DNA of 64,000 bases, from NCBI GenBank assembly GCA_903900335.1, contig CAIUMP010000022.1, positions 111,989 through 175,988 on the forward strand. The letters run 5' to 3'. This DNA is from an uncultured Ignavibacteriota bacterium (GTDB lineage: Bacteria; Bacteroidota; Ignavibacteria; Palsa-1295). How positions within the stretch are numbered: position 1 is the stretch's first letter; each line of letters opens with the position of its first letter. The position numbers and the translations under genes were made by a program. This document shows, one piece after another, positions 8,483 through 17,000 of this stretch. Below the pieces are notes generated by a model. The model was given only the letters and a program-made list of their open reading frames with translations. It did no database searches and was not told the DNA's origin.

Positions 8483-8712
8483 GAGGACACCATCGGGATA
8501 AAATTCTCCGCCATGAGTCCATCGGCAGCATACGCGAAGACGGCTCGCAGCGATTCGGGGGTCAAGCCGATATAATTCCGAAGTATCTGCTCCTCTGTCC
8601 AACCGTTCGACATCAGCTTAAGGATAAACTCGACGGAAAGGCGGGTGCCTTTGACGACGGGCCGTCCCGAAAGGATGCCCGGATCGGAGTGAATGTAATT
8701 GTGCCAGTCCAT
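8479..8712 (-). CDS. DUF433 antitoxin
   Basis: 77 residues. SDPGILSGRPVVKGTRL followed by VEFILKLMSNGWTEEQIL and YIGLTPESLRAVFAYAAD is the typical DUF433 layout, a winged-helix protein that serves as the antitoxin of DUF5615 toxins. It comes first in the pair, and its TGA overlaps the toxin GTG by four bases, which couples their translation. In such pairs the antitoxin usually represses its own promoter, which would lie just upstream of 8712. Confidence 0.88.
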   Translation of the reverse strand: MDWHNYIHSDPGILSGRPVVKGTRLSVEFILKLMSNGWTEEQILRNYIGLTPESLRAVFAYAADGLMAENFIPMVSS

Positions 8713-8896
8713 GTGTTCTTGAACGCCGATTGCATTAGAGGAAGTGCCGGGATTCCATGTCTATACCATCGGAATTTCACGCCACACTTTTAGTCCGAAT
8801 CCATCTTTCCCAATTCGTAGTTAGCACCCCGCACAATTAACGTGCAGAATTCCCCTCAGCGTAATCCTTCCTTTGCAGAGTAATCCCGGTTCACCA

Positions 8897-9877
8897 ATGG
8901 AATACAAAAATCTCGGCCGCTCTGGTCTTAAAGTTAGTCGCCTGTGCCTTGGCACGATGAACTTCGGTTCGCAGACCGATGAGCAGGAGTCTTTCCGCAT
9001 TATGGTTCGCGCGCTCGAGCTCGGCATCAATTTCTTCGACACCGCGAATGTCTATGGTCGTCCCGCGCCAGTCGGCACGACCGAATCCATCATCGGGCGC
9101 TGGTTTGCGCAGGATGGCGGACGGCGCGAGAAAGTCGTGCTCGCTACAAAGCTCTTCGGTCAAATGGATCCCTGGCCGAACAACGCGCGGTTCTCCGCGC
9201 TCGGCATTCGCCGCGAGTGCGAGGCAAGCCTCAAGCGGATGCAAACCGATTACATCGATCTCTATCAGATGCACCACATCGTTCGCGAACTGACGTGGGA
9301 TGAAGTGTGGCAAGGATTCGAGCAGCTTTTCGCTTCGGGCAAGATCGTCTATAACGGTTCGTCGAATTTTGCGGGATGGCACATCGCGCAAGCGAACGAG
9401 GCAGCAAAGCGCCGCAATTATCTCGGGTTGATTTCGGAGCAAAGCCTCTACAATCTCGCAGAGCGTACCGTTGAACTGGAAGTGATACCCGCTTGTCACC
9501 ATTATGGTCTCGGACTCATCCCGTGGTCGCCGCTCTCCGGTGGGTTGCTTGGCGGCGTATTGAAGGGCGTTGATGGCGGACGACGCAGTTCGGAAGCGAT
9601 CAAGAATCGGCTCGCAAATGATCTCGAAATCCGCCCCAAGTTGGAGGTGTACGAATTGTTGTGCAAAGAGATCGAGGTGAAGCCCGCAATCGTCGCGCTT
9701 GCGTGGTTGCTACATCAACCCGCTGTTACTGCACCGATCATTGGTCCACGAACGGTGGAGCAACTCGATGATGCGTTTGTTGCGCTCTCAACAACCCTTT
9801 CGAAAGAGACGCTTGATAAGCTCGATGAGATCTTCCCCGGTCCCGGTGGTGCAGCGCCGGAAGCGTATGCCTGGTAG
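8897..9877 (+). CDS. Aldo/keto reductase
   Basis: 326 residues from the ATG that gives MEYKNLGRSGLKVS, the standard family start; an ATG-type start eight codons upstream is possible. The catalytic tetrad can be placed: D and Y in NFFDTANVYG, K in VVLATKLFG, H in YIDLYQMHHI. The C-terminal nucleotide-binding segment includes PWSPLSGGLLGG and APIIGPRTVEQL. It reduces aldehydes or ketones with NADPH; the substrate is unknown. It is a single gene, with a repeat element downstream. Confidence 0.9.
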   Translation: MEYKNLGRSGLKVSRLCLGTMNFGSQTDEQESFRIMVRALELGINFFDTANVYGRPAPVGTTESIIGRWFAQDGGRREKVVLATKLFGQMDPWPNNARFSALGIRRECEASLKRMQTDYIDLYQMHHIVRELTWDEVWQGFEQLFASGKIVYNGSSNFAGWHIAQANEAAKRRNYLGLISEQSLYNLAERTVELEVIPACHHYGLGLIPWSPLSGGLLGGVLKGVDGGRRSSEAIKNRLANDLEIRPKLEVYELLCKEIEVKPAIVALAWLLHQPAVTAPIIGPRTVEQLDDAFVALSTTLSKETLDKLDEIFPGPGGAAPEAYAW

Positions 9878-9907
9878 GATCCCACCCCATTCCCACCACC
9901 AATAACA

Positions 9908-10041
9908 GTCATTGCGAGGAAACCCCGGAGGGGTGACGAAGCAATCCGTTGGGAAGGAGCGAGTCTTTCCTTCCCAACGGTTTGCTTCCAGCGCCCCTTC
10001 GAAGGGGGAGCTTCGCTCCACTGCGTTACGCTCGCAATGAC
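9908..10041. repeat. REP-like palindromic repeat, copy 2
   Basis: The same outer arms as the element at 6625-6732 (GTCATTGCGAG and CTCGCAATGAC), with the inner arm CGAAGCAATCC kept and its partner changed to GGTTTGCTTCC. A central hairpin is formed by GTTGGGAAGGA and TCCTTCCCAAC. An extra GC-rich stretch makes it 26 bases longer. It sits between two convergent genes. Confidence 0.8.
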
Positions 10042-10060
10042 GGTGGGGTGATGACGTTAC

Positions 10061-10762
10061 TCAATCACTCCCCGCAAAGTCCGAATTAGCTGCACTCTCT
10101 TCGGCGGGGGGTGTGGCGGCGCTATACTGAATAGTGTAATTCGCATTCGTAAAATGCGCCTCGCCGAACTGCGGCATGGGCGTCATCGCTTGATTATCAT
10201 AGACCGCCCGCAACGCATCGGCGATCTGGAGTTTATCGCGGCCTGTCAGCACTTTGTCTCCAACCGAATACACTTGCGTCTCCTCCGTAGCAGCGTGCTC
10301 GCGATAGAGCCGCGCGAGTTCCGTGCCATCGGCGATGAACTCCGCATCTTCGATCTCGTGCGCGGCGTGTGACTCTACAACATCCGAGGGATCGCGCTGC
10401 TTCTTCCGAAACTCGTCCCAATCGCGTACCAACTTTATCATCGCCTTTTGCAACACTTCATGACCCTCGATGAGGAAGCGAATAGTTGCACCGGGCTGTT
10501 GGAATCCGACGCGAGGCACTTTCGCAGCGATCATCGGGAAGAGGAATTTCTCCTCATCGCGCTCGTGAAGCGGTGCCTCTTTGAGGAAGAACTCGAAGAC
10601 AGAATTCCACTCGGGCTTTGCTGCAAAGCTTGCGAAGACGCCGCTGGTCTTCGCATCGGTTAAGAGCAGTTCAAGCTCCGCGCAGAAGTGCAGGACAACC
10701 TTGTGGGAATCGCGAAAATATTGTACACCATCGGTGTAATTGGAGGGCTCGGGCAGGTTCAT
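10061..10762 (-). CDS. Hemerythrin-like domain protein
   Basis: 233 residues from the ATG giving [12 protein letters not shown]; a start 27 codons upstream would run into the divergent dUTPase promoter. A helical region carries the spaced His and Glu residues of hemerythrin-type di-iron sites: [33 protein letters not shown] and [13 protein letters not shown]. Such proteins bind oxygen, nitric oxide or iron and often serve stress sensing or repair. The last 40 residues are Ala/Asn-rich and look disordered. It is divergent from dut. Confidence 0.78.
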   Translation of the reverse strand: MNLPEPSNYTDGVQYFRDSHKVVLHFCAELELLLTDAKTSGVFASFAAKPEWNSVFEFFLKEAPLHERDEEKFLFPMIAAKVPRVGFQQPGATIRFLIEGHEVLQKAMIKLVRDWDEFRKKQRDPSDVVESHAAHEIEDAEFIADGTELARLYREHAATEETQVYSVGDKVLTGRDKLQIADALRAVYDNQAMTPMPQFGEAHFTNANYTIQYSAATPPAEESAANSDFAGSD

Positions 10763-10823
10763 TGCGTTATTAAACGAAATGCGTTCGGGAATATATTCCG
10801 CGAGAAAAAGATTAAAGGGAGCT

Positions 10824-11267
10824 ATGACTGAACTTCTGATCAAACGACTGAGCGAAACGGACGCCGATATTCCGCTTCCAAGCTACGCAACCGAACACGC
10901 CGCCGGACTCGACATCCGCGTCAACACCGACATCGAAATCGCGCCCGGAGCTGTTTTGCTCGCACCAACGGGCATCGCGATGGAAATCCCCGAAGGTTAC
11001 GAAGGCCAGGTGCGCCCCCGCAGCGGACTCGCCGCCAAGCATGGCATCACCTGCCTCAACTCGCCCGGCACCATCGACGCCGATTATCGCGGCGAACTCA
11101 AGATCATTCTCATTAATCACGGCAAAGAGAGCGTTCGCTTCGAGCGCGGCACGCGCATCGCGCAGCTTGTCATCAGCAAGTACGAGCGCGTGAATATTGT
11201 CGAGACGGAGGAGTTAGCGGATAGTGTGAGGGCGAGCGGTGGGTTTGGGCATACGGGTATTCATTGA
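10824..11267 (+). CDS. dut: dUTP diphosphatase
   Basis: 147 residues. All five trimeric dUTPase motifs are present: [36 protein letters not shown] and the C-terminal ASGGFGHTG arm that closes over the nucleotide. The enzyme cleaves dUTP to dUMP, keeping uracil out of DNA and feeding dTMP synthesis. The ATG at 10824 is preceded by AAAGGGAG, a reasonable ribosome binding site, and starts the protein at the usual place; upstream Met codons would add an atypical tail. Confidence 0.95.
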   Translation: MTELLIKRLSETDADIPLPSYATEHAAGLDIRVNTDIEIAPGAVLLAPTGIAMEIPEGYEGQVRPRSGLAAKHGITCLNSPGTIDADYRGELKIILINHGKESVRFERGTRIAQLVISKYERVNIVETEELADSVRASGGFGHTGIH

Positions 11268-11285
11268 TCGGCATCCTCTCAAACC

Positions 11286-12149
11286 ATGCTGAATCGTACT
11301 CTTCTTGCGCTACTGGCCGTGTGTCCTTTGATGATCGGTTGTGGCAAGAAAGTGTCACAACCCGCTCATCGTATGGACTCGACTACGAGCATTGAAGACA
11401 GCGATTATCATTGGATCACGTTCGATGATTCATCATCAGGGATCCACATCCTTTTGCCAGAGGGCTATCACGAAGGCGAGGTTGATTCATCCGATATAGG
11501 CTTGCCCTGGATCGCACTGATTCAAACAAGCGATTCGACTTCTCTTCTCCGACCGGTCGATGTTGTATTCTCTCGTGTGGTTGATGAGCTATTGTCAACC
11601 GAGGACTCACTAAGCGCGTGGGATGTTAAACCTAAGTCGAAGGATTCCATTTTGTTTCTGCTTTCTGGCACTGACATTAAAAATGGGGAGTATTACGGTC
11701 GATCATTTGTGAACGTTCCACTATCGTTTGATAGCATCAGGAAGAATCGCTTCAATGTCTGGATTGAACACTTTGTACTCCTAGGCATTCGATATGAGGT
11801 TGTGACACGGTTCATGGATACAATGATCATCAGTGTTGATTCCGATAGGTTCAATAAGACAGTGTACGTTGACAGCCAGCAGGCCATCCGGCATCTCACC
11901 ATCGACCTTATGAGAGTTTCCTCAAGTGGTGAAGAGCATCAGATGCTGGTCAACCAGGAAAATGGAGATATCGACGGACTTCCCCGGTTGCTCTGGGCTG
12001 GCGATGTCGATGGCGACGGCAAGCTCGATGTAATCCTCGATGTAACCAACAATTATGATCTGAGTCTTCCTGCACTCTATCTTTCATCACGAGCAAAGGG
12101 CACAGGATTAGTCCATGAGGTAGCACACAGATCATCCGTGGGGTGTTGA
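11286..12149 (+). CDS. Lipoprotein with a calcium-loop (FG-GAP-like) C-terminus
   Basis: 287 residues. A lipoprotein signal peptide ends in LMIGC (Cys 19), so the protein is probably membrane anchored. The middle is not recognised. Near the end, AGDVDGDGKLDVILD is an EF-hand-like or FG-GAP calcium-binding loop, followed by LYLSSRAKG and a C-terminal VGC. Comparable ends occur in Bacteroidota proteins, but I cannot name the family. It begins 18 bases after dut on the same strand and may share its transcript. Confidence 0.7.
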   Translation: MLNRTLLALLAVCPLMIGCGKKVSQPAHRMDSTTSIEDSDYHWITFDDSSSGIHILLPEGYHEGEVDSSDIGLPWIALIQTSDSTSLLRPVDVVFSRVVDELLSTEDSLSAWDVKPKSKDSILFLLSGTDIKNGEYYGRSFVNVPLSFDSIRKNRFNVWIEHFVLLGIRYEVVTRFMDTMIISVDSDRFNKTVYVDSQQAIRHLTIDLMRVSSSGEEHQMLVNQENGDIDGLPRLLWAGDVDGDGKLDVILDVTNNYDLSLPALYLSSRAKGTGLVHEVAHRSSVGC

Positions 12150-12190
12150 AAATAAGCCTCATTAGACGCAATAATATATCAAGAGATTAC

Positions 12191-13207
12191 ATGCCACTGG
12201 TTCACAACAAAGTCATCACCATCGAGCGCCACATCATCGAGCAGCAGGAGCGCTCCGATGGTGCCACCGGCGATTTCTCCGCGCTTTTGCGCGACATGGC
12301 GCTCGCCTTCAAGATCATCAACCGCGAAGTCATGCAAGCCGGACTCGTCGATGCGCTCGGCGCGACGGGACAGGAGAACGTGCAGGGCGAGATCGTGCAG
12401 AAGCTCGATGAGTTCGCCAACACCGTTATCTACCGCGCGATGGACCACGGCGGACATCTCTGCGGCATGGCCTCGGAAGAGAACGCGGAGATTCTCCCGA
12501 TCCCGAAAGAGTACAGGTGCGGCAAGTACGTGCTGCTCTTCGATCCGCTCGATGGTTCATCAAATATTGATGTGAATGTATCCATCGGCACGATCTTCTC
12601 CATTCTTAAGCGCGTAACGCCGGAGGACACACCCGGCGAACTCCAAGACTTTCTCCAACCCGGATACAAGCAGATTGCAGCGGGCTATACGATCTACGGG
12701 CCATCCACCATGCTGGTTTATACGGCGGGACGGGGCGTGTATGGATTCACGTATGATCCTTCCGTCGGTGAGTTCTTGCTCTCGCACGATGACATTCGCA
12801 TCCCAGAGCACGGCTCGATATACAGTGTCAATGAAGGCAACTACCACAAGTGGGATGCCGGGATGAAACGCTACATCGACTGGGCAAAGATGGATGTTCC
12901 CGAAGAAGATAAGAAGGCTTACAGTTTGCGCTATATCGGCTCGATGGTCGCGGATGTGCATCGCACACTACTCTATGGCGGTGTCTTCCTCTACCCTGCT
13001 GACATCAAGAGTTACAAAGGCAAACTGCGCTTGCTCTACGAGGCCAACCCTATGTCCTTCGTAGTGGAGCAAGCTGGTGGGCGCGCCAGTAATGGACAAA
13101 GCCGCGTCTTAGAAATTCAACCAGAGAAGCTGCACCAACGGACGCCGCTTATCGTCGGAAGCCCGAAGAATGTGGATGAGGTGGAGCGCTTCTTAAACGC
13201 GACCTAA
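12191..13207 (+). CDS. fbp: Fructose-1,6-bisphosphatase, class I
   Basis: 338 residues, the family's usual length. The metal and phosphate site FDPLDGSSNID, preceded by the Glu pair in ASEENAE, and the sugar-binding segment LYEANPMSFVVEQAGG are present. It removes the C1 phosphate of fructose-1,6-bisphosphate in gluconeogenesis. The ATG giving MPLVHNKVITIERHI is chosen because the family starts close to this block; a Met 16 codons upstream overlaps the previous gene. A twin-hairpin repeat follows the stop and may end the transcript. Confidence 0.95.
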   Translation: MPLVHNKVITIERHIIEQQERSDGATGDFSALLRDMALAFKIINREVMQAGLVDALGATGQENVQGEIVQKLDEFANTVIYRAMDHGGHLCGMASEENAEILPIPKEYRCGKYVLLFDPLDGSSNIDVNVSIGTIFSILKRVTPEDTPGELQDFLQPGYKQIAAGYTIYGPSTMLVYTAGRGVYGFTYDPSVGEFLLSHDDIRIPEHGSIYSVNEGNYHKWDAGMKRYIDWAKMDVPEEDKKAYSLRYIGSMVADVHRTLLYGGVFLYPADIKSYKGKLRLLYEANPMSFVVEQAGGRASNGQSRVLEIQPEKLHQRTPLIVGSPKNVDEVERFLNAT

Positions 13208-13217
13208 TCAAAACTTT

Positions 13218-13266
13218 TGGAGCAGTCGTCTCGACTGCTGTTTGGTCAGCCGTCCCCGGCTGACCT
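13218..13266 (+). repeat. Twin-hairpin intergenic repeat, copy 2
   Basis: GCAGTCGTCTCGACTGC and GTCAGCCGTCCCCGGCTGAC form two small hairpins in the same order as the reverse complement of 6552-6599. It lies 11 bases after fbp and before a convergent gene, a position where it could serve as a transcript end. Confidence 0.75.
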
Positions 13267-13278
13267 ATCTCATTAATA

Positions 13279-13905
13279 CTAGTTATCCCCGGCTTTATCC
13301 ATAAGGCTCAGGCCCTCTGCGCACTTTTCCAGATGGAGATCTCGCACCAACTCGTTTATCACGCCTCGCTCGCTCTTGTCGAGCATATGAAGACTGATCA
13401 TATGCGAGCTTCCAGCACGCGCAACGCTAAGGATGGCTTTGGATATCTCGGTTCGGACATCATGAGCATCGGCCTCCGACAGGCGCGGAAGCGTGCCGCC
13501 AAGAATTCTACGAGCAGCGAGGAATCGAGGATTATCCCACGTACTCTTAAGCATAGGGAGTAGCCCCATATCAGTGCCAATATTCTCGATGTCACTTCGT
13601 GTGGCAAGTTCGAATGAGCGCTCCATTGTGGTGACAAATCGCGACACTGCTTCGAACTCCGCTGTCGTCGTGGCGTTGTCCGCCATGACAAGTTGCATGA
13701 TCGGCGAAAGAATCAGCCCAGCATAGGCCAGCTTTGCTGGCGTCGTGTGAGACTCGTGCCATAAGCCAAGCTCGCGTAACCCGCTGATTTCATCGGGAGT
13801 AAAGAATGGGGGGGTGTCGAGAGAATTCAACATTCTGTGATCATTTGATAAGTGAAGAGGTAGTAACCCAACTTTTGGCAAAAGGAATTCATGGGAAGCG
13901 GCCAT
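13279..13905 (-). CDS. Hypothetical helical protein
   Basis: 208 residues, mostly predicted alpha helix, with no signal peptide and no membrane segment. Blocks such as LSPIMQLVMADN, MERSFELATRSDIENIG and DVRTEISKAILSVARA suggest a helical bundle; a TerB-like fold is possible but not demonstrable. The first ATG is used; MLNSLDTPPFF 24 codons later is an alternative. It is divergent from the lipoprotein gene at 13946. Confidence 0.6.
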   Translation of the reverse strand: MAASHEFLLPKVGLLPLHLSNDHRMLNSLDTPPFFTPDEISGLRELGLWHESHTTPAKLAYAGLILSPIMQLVMADNATTTAEFEAVSRFVTTMERSFELATRSDIENIGTDMGLLPMLKSTWDNPRFLAARRILGGTLPRLSEADAHDVRTEISKAILSVARAGSSHMISLHMLDKSERGVINELVRDLHLEKCAEGLSLMDKAGDN

Positions 13906-13945
13906 ACTCCCATAACTTTAGTCGGGAAATCGTGTTAGTCTTAGT

Positions 13946-14938
13946 ATGAGAACCCAACGGAACAGACTCAGCATTGCCGTCGCAGCAAGCCTGCTGACGC
14001 TGCTGTTCAGCGGCTGCTGGACTCCTCTGCTCCCTAACCCCCAAATAGAGGGATCAGCCTGGCACTTCAACAGCCAGAGTTTCCTCGTTCTTTCCAACAC
14101 GTATGAAGGTGGTACGAGCCATTCCAGCGTAACATGGTGGGGCGCAGATGGCAGGATGAGAAATTCCTATGATGCTGGGTATTTCCAGATTTGGCCACAA
14201 TCACAACCCGCATTTTATCACGATAGCGATCACATCTTGGGCGGCGCTGGCTATCATCTGGTTTCAGTAAATCTGCACAACGGAAGTTACACACCGTTGA
14301 TATTGGGACAATATTTTCAATCGGCACTTCCAACCGGCGCGATGGCGCTGACGGAGGATTCCGCAAGTATGAATGGAGGACCCTATCGTACTTTCAGTGT
14401 GATCGATCTGCGTGCTGCGACAGCCAGAACCATTCTAAGTTACCGGACGACGTTGGTAGGCGGATATTCCTACGGAGGCATAATGTTGGCGGAAGATCAC
14501 TGGGGACTGAACCTTTCGGATTCGAACGACAGTCCCCACTTCACGCTGTTTGATACGACGGGCACTGTCGTCTTCACCTCACCTCCACTAACACGCTCGG
14601 CGTTAGCTGCGCTCTATCTTCCCCAGAGCATGACGTTAGTGATTTCGGGTTATGGTTATGTCACTTCGTTCAATCTTGCGAGCGGGGCTATAAAGAACTA
14701 TCCGACTCCCAGTCAATACTCGTTGTATGACCTCCAAGCACCCACCGATGGTCGCTTCTTCGCGATTGCTGGACAAGGCACGGTGAAGCTTGTCAATCCA
14801 GTGACAAATGCGGAGACGGACATACCACTACAATTTTATCAATTTCGATTATCACCAGACGGTACGCGCGCCGCCATTATCAAGTCGAGTCAGGATGCCG
14901 GAGTTAGCCCACAGTTCATCTCGATCACGGCCCCGTAG
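13946..14938 (+). CDS. Propeller-like lipoprotein
   Basis: 330 residues. The signal peptide ends in LLFSGC, a lipobox, with Cys at about 24. The rest alternates short strands and turns with repeats such as HFTLFDTTGTVVF, VTSFNLASGAIKNY and FRLSPDGTRAAII, as expected of a WD40/TolB-like beta-propeller. No enzymatic motif is seen. It probably faces the periplasm or the cell surface. Similar lipoproteins occur at 46230 and 47394. Confidence 0.7.
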   Translation: MRTQRNRLSIAVAASLLTLLFSGCWTPLLPNPQIEGSAWHFNSQSFLVLSNTYEGGTSHSSVTWWGADGRMRNSYDAGYFQIWPQSQPAFYHDSDHILGGAGYHLVSVNLHNGSYTPLILGQYFQSALPTGAMALTEDSASMNGGPYRTFSVIDLRAATARTILSYRTTLVGGYSYGGIMLAEDHWGLNLSDSNDSPHFTLFDTTGTVVFTSPPLTRSALAALYLPQSMTLVISGYGYVTSFNLASGAIKNYPTPSQYSLYDLQAPTDGRFFAIAGQGTVKLVNPVTNAETDIPLQFYQFRLSPDGTRAAIIKSSQDAGVSPQFISITAP

Positions 14939-14958
14939 CGCTGCGGTGGTGTAACAGG

Positions 14959-15234
14959 CTACCGCAGGTTCTGATCGAGGAAGCTCTTCAGCTGCTTCTC
15001 CACCTCTCCCTTGAAGCCTGCCAGCATCAATCCCAGCTCGACATCTACCGTCACCATGCTTTCCTCGGCCACTATTTTTCCGCTTGCACCGGGGCGCGCA
15101 AACTCAATAGTATCCCCAGACCAATGGTATTCGACAGCGAACCTGTCCTGCAGTTCAGACGCGAGCTTCTCTGCTTGTTCTTTCGCAGAAGCCAGACCTA
15201 AGGTATGATTTGCAGTGATGTGAATTGTTGACAT
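14959..15234 (-). CDS. Polyhydroxyalkanoic acid system family protein
   Basis: 91 residues. ITANHTLGLASAKEQAEKLA at the start, then YHWSGDTIEFARPGASGKI and VTVDVELGLMLAGFKGEVE, is the layout of the small PHA granule-region family. Despite the name, most members are linked to polyhydroxyalkanoate only by neighbourhood in a few genomes. No PHA synthase gene is present here. It starts 34 bases after the methyltransferase and is probably co-transcribed. Confidence 0.75.
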   Translation of the reverse strand: MSTIHITANHTLGLASAKEQAEKLASELQDRFAVEYHWSGDTIEFARPGASGKIVAEESMVTVDVELGLMLAGFKGEVEKQLKSFLDQNLR

Positions 15235-15268
15235 AGGAAGTTGAGGTCAGTTGGATAAGATTCTGCGG

Positions 15269-16150
15269 TTATGTTTTCGTGACTGATAGAATGCAGTTCA
15301 CGCGTTTATTAACGATCAAGTTCGCAATCGAATCCGCCGCCTTCCAGAGCGTGAACGGCAGCAGTTTCAGCAGTGGGTAGGTGCGTCCATAAAGAAGCAG
15401 CTTGTTGTTGAAGCTCGCGAATTCTGTTCTTGCTGATGACAACCTGAACAGACTCCGCAGTTTCCCCTCGTCCCATGAATGCAAATGCGCATTATGGGGT
15501 GTCTGCTGATGGCAGTGAATGCACTGTTCAAAGACCAACTTCTCCTTGAAGGGAGTGCTAACAATCACGGTGCCTCCTGGCCTCAACACGCGCATCAACT
15601 GGTCTGCAAATGCCTTGGGATCAGGTACATGCTCAATGATCTCTGCAGCAATGATACAATCGAACGAGCCATCCATGAACGGGAGGTGGTAGGTGTCTGC
15701 TGCAACACCGACATGATCTGCAAAAGGGTACCGCTCGATCGCTTTGCGTGGGTTGACTGCGGAAATATCCAAAGAGCAGACGAACGTGCCAGAATTCTGA
15801 TACGCCTTTGCTACCCATGCTGAACCGCAGCCGACATCGAGTATGCTGGTCGCGTCCTGCGGCACGAAGGATTGGATGTACTCACGTAGCCTGCGCTCGC
15901 TGTGCGCAGTTGCTCCGCCTCGCCGCTCGAAATAATCGAACTGCTCGGAGTCCTGTTTGTAGTGCGTGAGGTAGTCGAATTGACTAATCGCTTCGGATGG
16001 CTCCACGCTCGGAAGCAAAGCTGGAATTCCACCCTCTACCGGATAGACAGCATTGCAAGCGCTGCAAACCAATTTCTCATGAGCAATCTTCAACGGCCCG
16101 CCACATTGGGGGCATTTCAGGATTGAAAGGAGACGTTGATCGAGATCCAT
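15269..16150 (-). CDS. Methyltransferase with an N-terminal Trm112-like zinc domain
   Basis: 293 residues. Residues 1-50 form a Trm112-like knuckle, with LKCPQCGG and LVCSACNAVYPVEGGIP giving four Cys. The class I methyltransferase domain follows: motif I ILDVGCGSAW, acidic SLDIS, FDCIIAAEIIEHVPDP, and VLRPGGTVIVSTPF. A C-terminal region with CIHCHQQTPHNAHLHSW carries further Cys and His. The substrate is unknown; this architecture is common in surface glycan and lipid modification genes. It follows rplT on the same strand but a strong hairpin lies between. Confidence 0.82.
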   Translation of the reverse strand: MDLDQRLLSILKCPQCGGPLKIAHEKLVCSACNAVYPVEGGIPALLPSVEPSEAISQFDYLTHYKQDSEQFDYFERRGGATAHSERRLREYIQSFVPQDATSILDVGCGSAWVAKAYQNSGTFVCSLDISAVNPRKAIERYPFADHVGVAADTYHLPFMDGSFDCIIAAEIIEHVPDPKAFADQLMRVLRPGGTVIVSTPFKEKLVFEQCIHCHQQTPHNAHLHSWDEGKLRSLFRLSSARTEFASFNNKLLLYGRTYPLLKLLPFTLWKAADSIANLIVNKRVNCILSVTKT

Positions 16151-16167
16151 GCGGGTATCAAATCAAA

Positions 16168-16204
16168 ATGCACGATGCATCACAAATGTGACAGCATCGT
16201 GCAT
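16168..16204 (-). terminator. Hairpin after rplT, probable terminator
   Basis: ATGCACGATGC and GCATCGTGCAT form an 11-base-pair perfect stem; on the minus strand it is followed by TTTTGATTTG. It falls between the rplT stop and the methyltransferase start, so it probably ends or attenuates the ribosomal protein transcript. Confidence 0.65.
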
Positions 16205-16226
16205 CTAAATGAGAAGCTTTATTCTC

Positions 16227-16574
16227 TTACTTGGAGCTCTGCTTCACCAATGCGGTGAATACCTCAGGATGATGGTACGCAATATCAGCGAGTACCTTGC
16301 GGTTGATCTCGATACCTGACTTTGCAAAAGCTCCGATCAAACGGGAGTAGGTCGTGCCATTCTCGCGTGCCGCAGCATTGATGCGGACGATCCACAACGA
16401 GCGGATCTCGCGCTTCTTTACTCGGCGATCGCGAAATGCGAACTGGCGGGCTTTGTCAACGTGATGCTTAGCAACGGTAAGAACGTTACCGCGCATTCCC
16501 CAAAAGCCTGAGGAGGCTTTGAAGAGTTTTTTCTTTCGGGCCTTCGCGGCCACAAGGTTTTTAGCTCTTGGCAT
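16227..16574 (-). CDS. rplT: 50S ribosomal protein L20
   Basis: 115 residues, the normal length. [20 protein letters not shown], then [20 protein letters not shown] and [18 protein letters not shown], is diagnostic of L20, an early 23S rRNA assembly protein. In many bacteria L20 represses the infC-rpmI-rplT operon through a leader structure. Here it lies 154 bases after rpmI, an unusually wide gap. Confidence 0.97.
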   Translation of the reverse strand: MPRAKNLVAAKARKKKLFKASSGFWGMRGNVLTVAKHHVDKARQFAFRDRRVKKREIRSLWIVRINAAARENGTTYSRLIGAFAKSGIEINRKVLADIAYHHPEVFTALVKQSSK

Positions 16575-16728
16575 TGTAGATTCTCAGATTTTGACCGCCA
16601 TTGCGGACTGTTAAGATGTGCTTCCCCAAGCATCTGAATCTCCTTACCCGGATTCCTTCTCGGGATCGCCGGGGAGACCGTCCGAATTAACGGACGCTCA
16701 AGGCAGCTTGAATTAGTGGATCGTCAAA
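16575..16728 (-). promoter_or_regulatory. Structured spacer between rpmI and rplT
   Basis: 154 bases, longer than the few tens usual between these two genes. It holds a perfect short hairpin CGTCCG-AATTAA-CGGACG (16679-16696) and GC-rich stretches that can pair further. An L20 autoregulatory site or an internal promoter would be expected about here, but no established leader motif is recognised. Confidence 0.35.
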
Positions 16729-16923
16729 TTAGCAGGCAAGCAAGATGCGAATATTCTTCGCATTTGCCGATGATACCAGCGTTGATTGACGCAGGTTCCG
16801 CTTACGCTTCTTCGACTTCGAGGTCATGATGTGAGCCTGGTACGCCTTCTCACGCTTAATCTGACCGCTTCCGGTCATCTTAAAGCGCTTCTTTGCGCCC
16901 GACTTGGTCTTCATTTTTGGCAT
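16729..16923 (-). CDS. rpmI: 50S ribosomal protein L35
   Basis: 64 residues. [20 protein letters not shown] at the start and [16 protein letters not shown] in the middle are diagnostic. L35 is a small basic protein of the large subunit. It keeps its usual place before rplT, but its usual upstream partner infC is more than 2 kb away, with two secreted-protein genes between. Confidence 0.96.
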   Translation of the reverse strand: MPKMKTKSGAKKRFKMTGSGQIKREKAYQAHIMTSKSKKRKRNLRQSTLVSSANAKNIRILLAC

Positions 16924-17000
16924 AAAATCGCTTAAATTGAGTGCGCGGTAACAGGAAAGGAACAGCCAAAGTTCAACTTTTTACCCAAAAAACCAGCATC

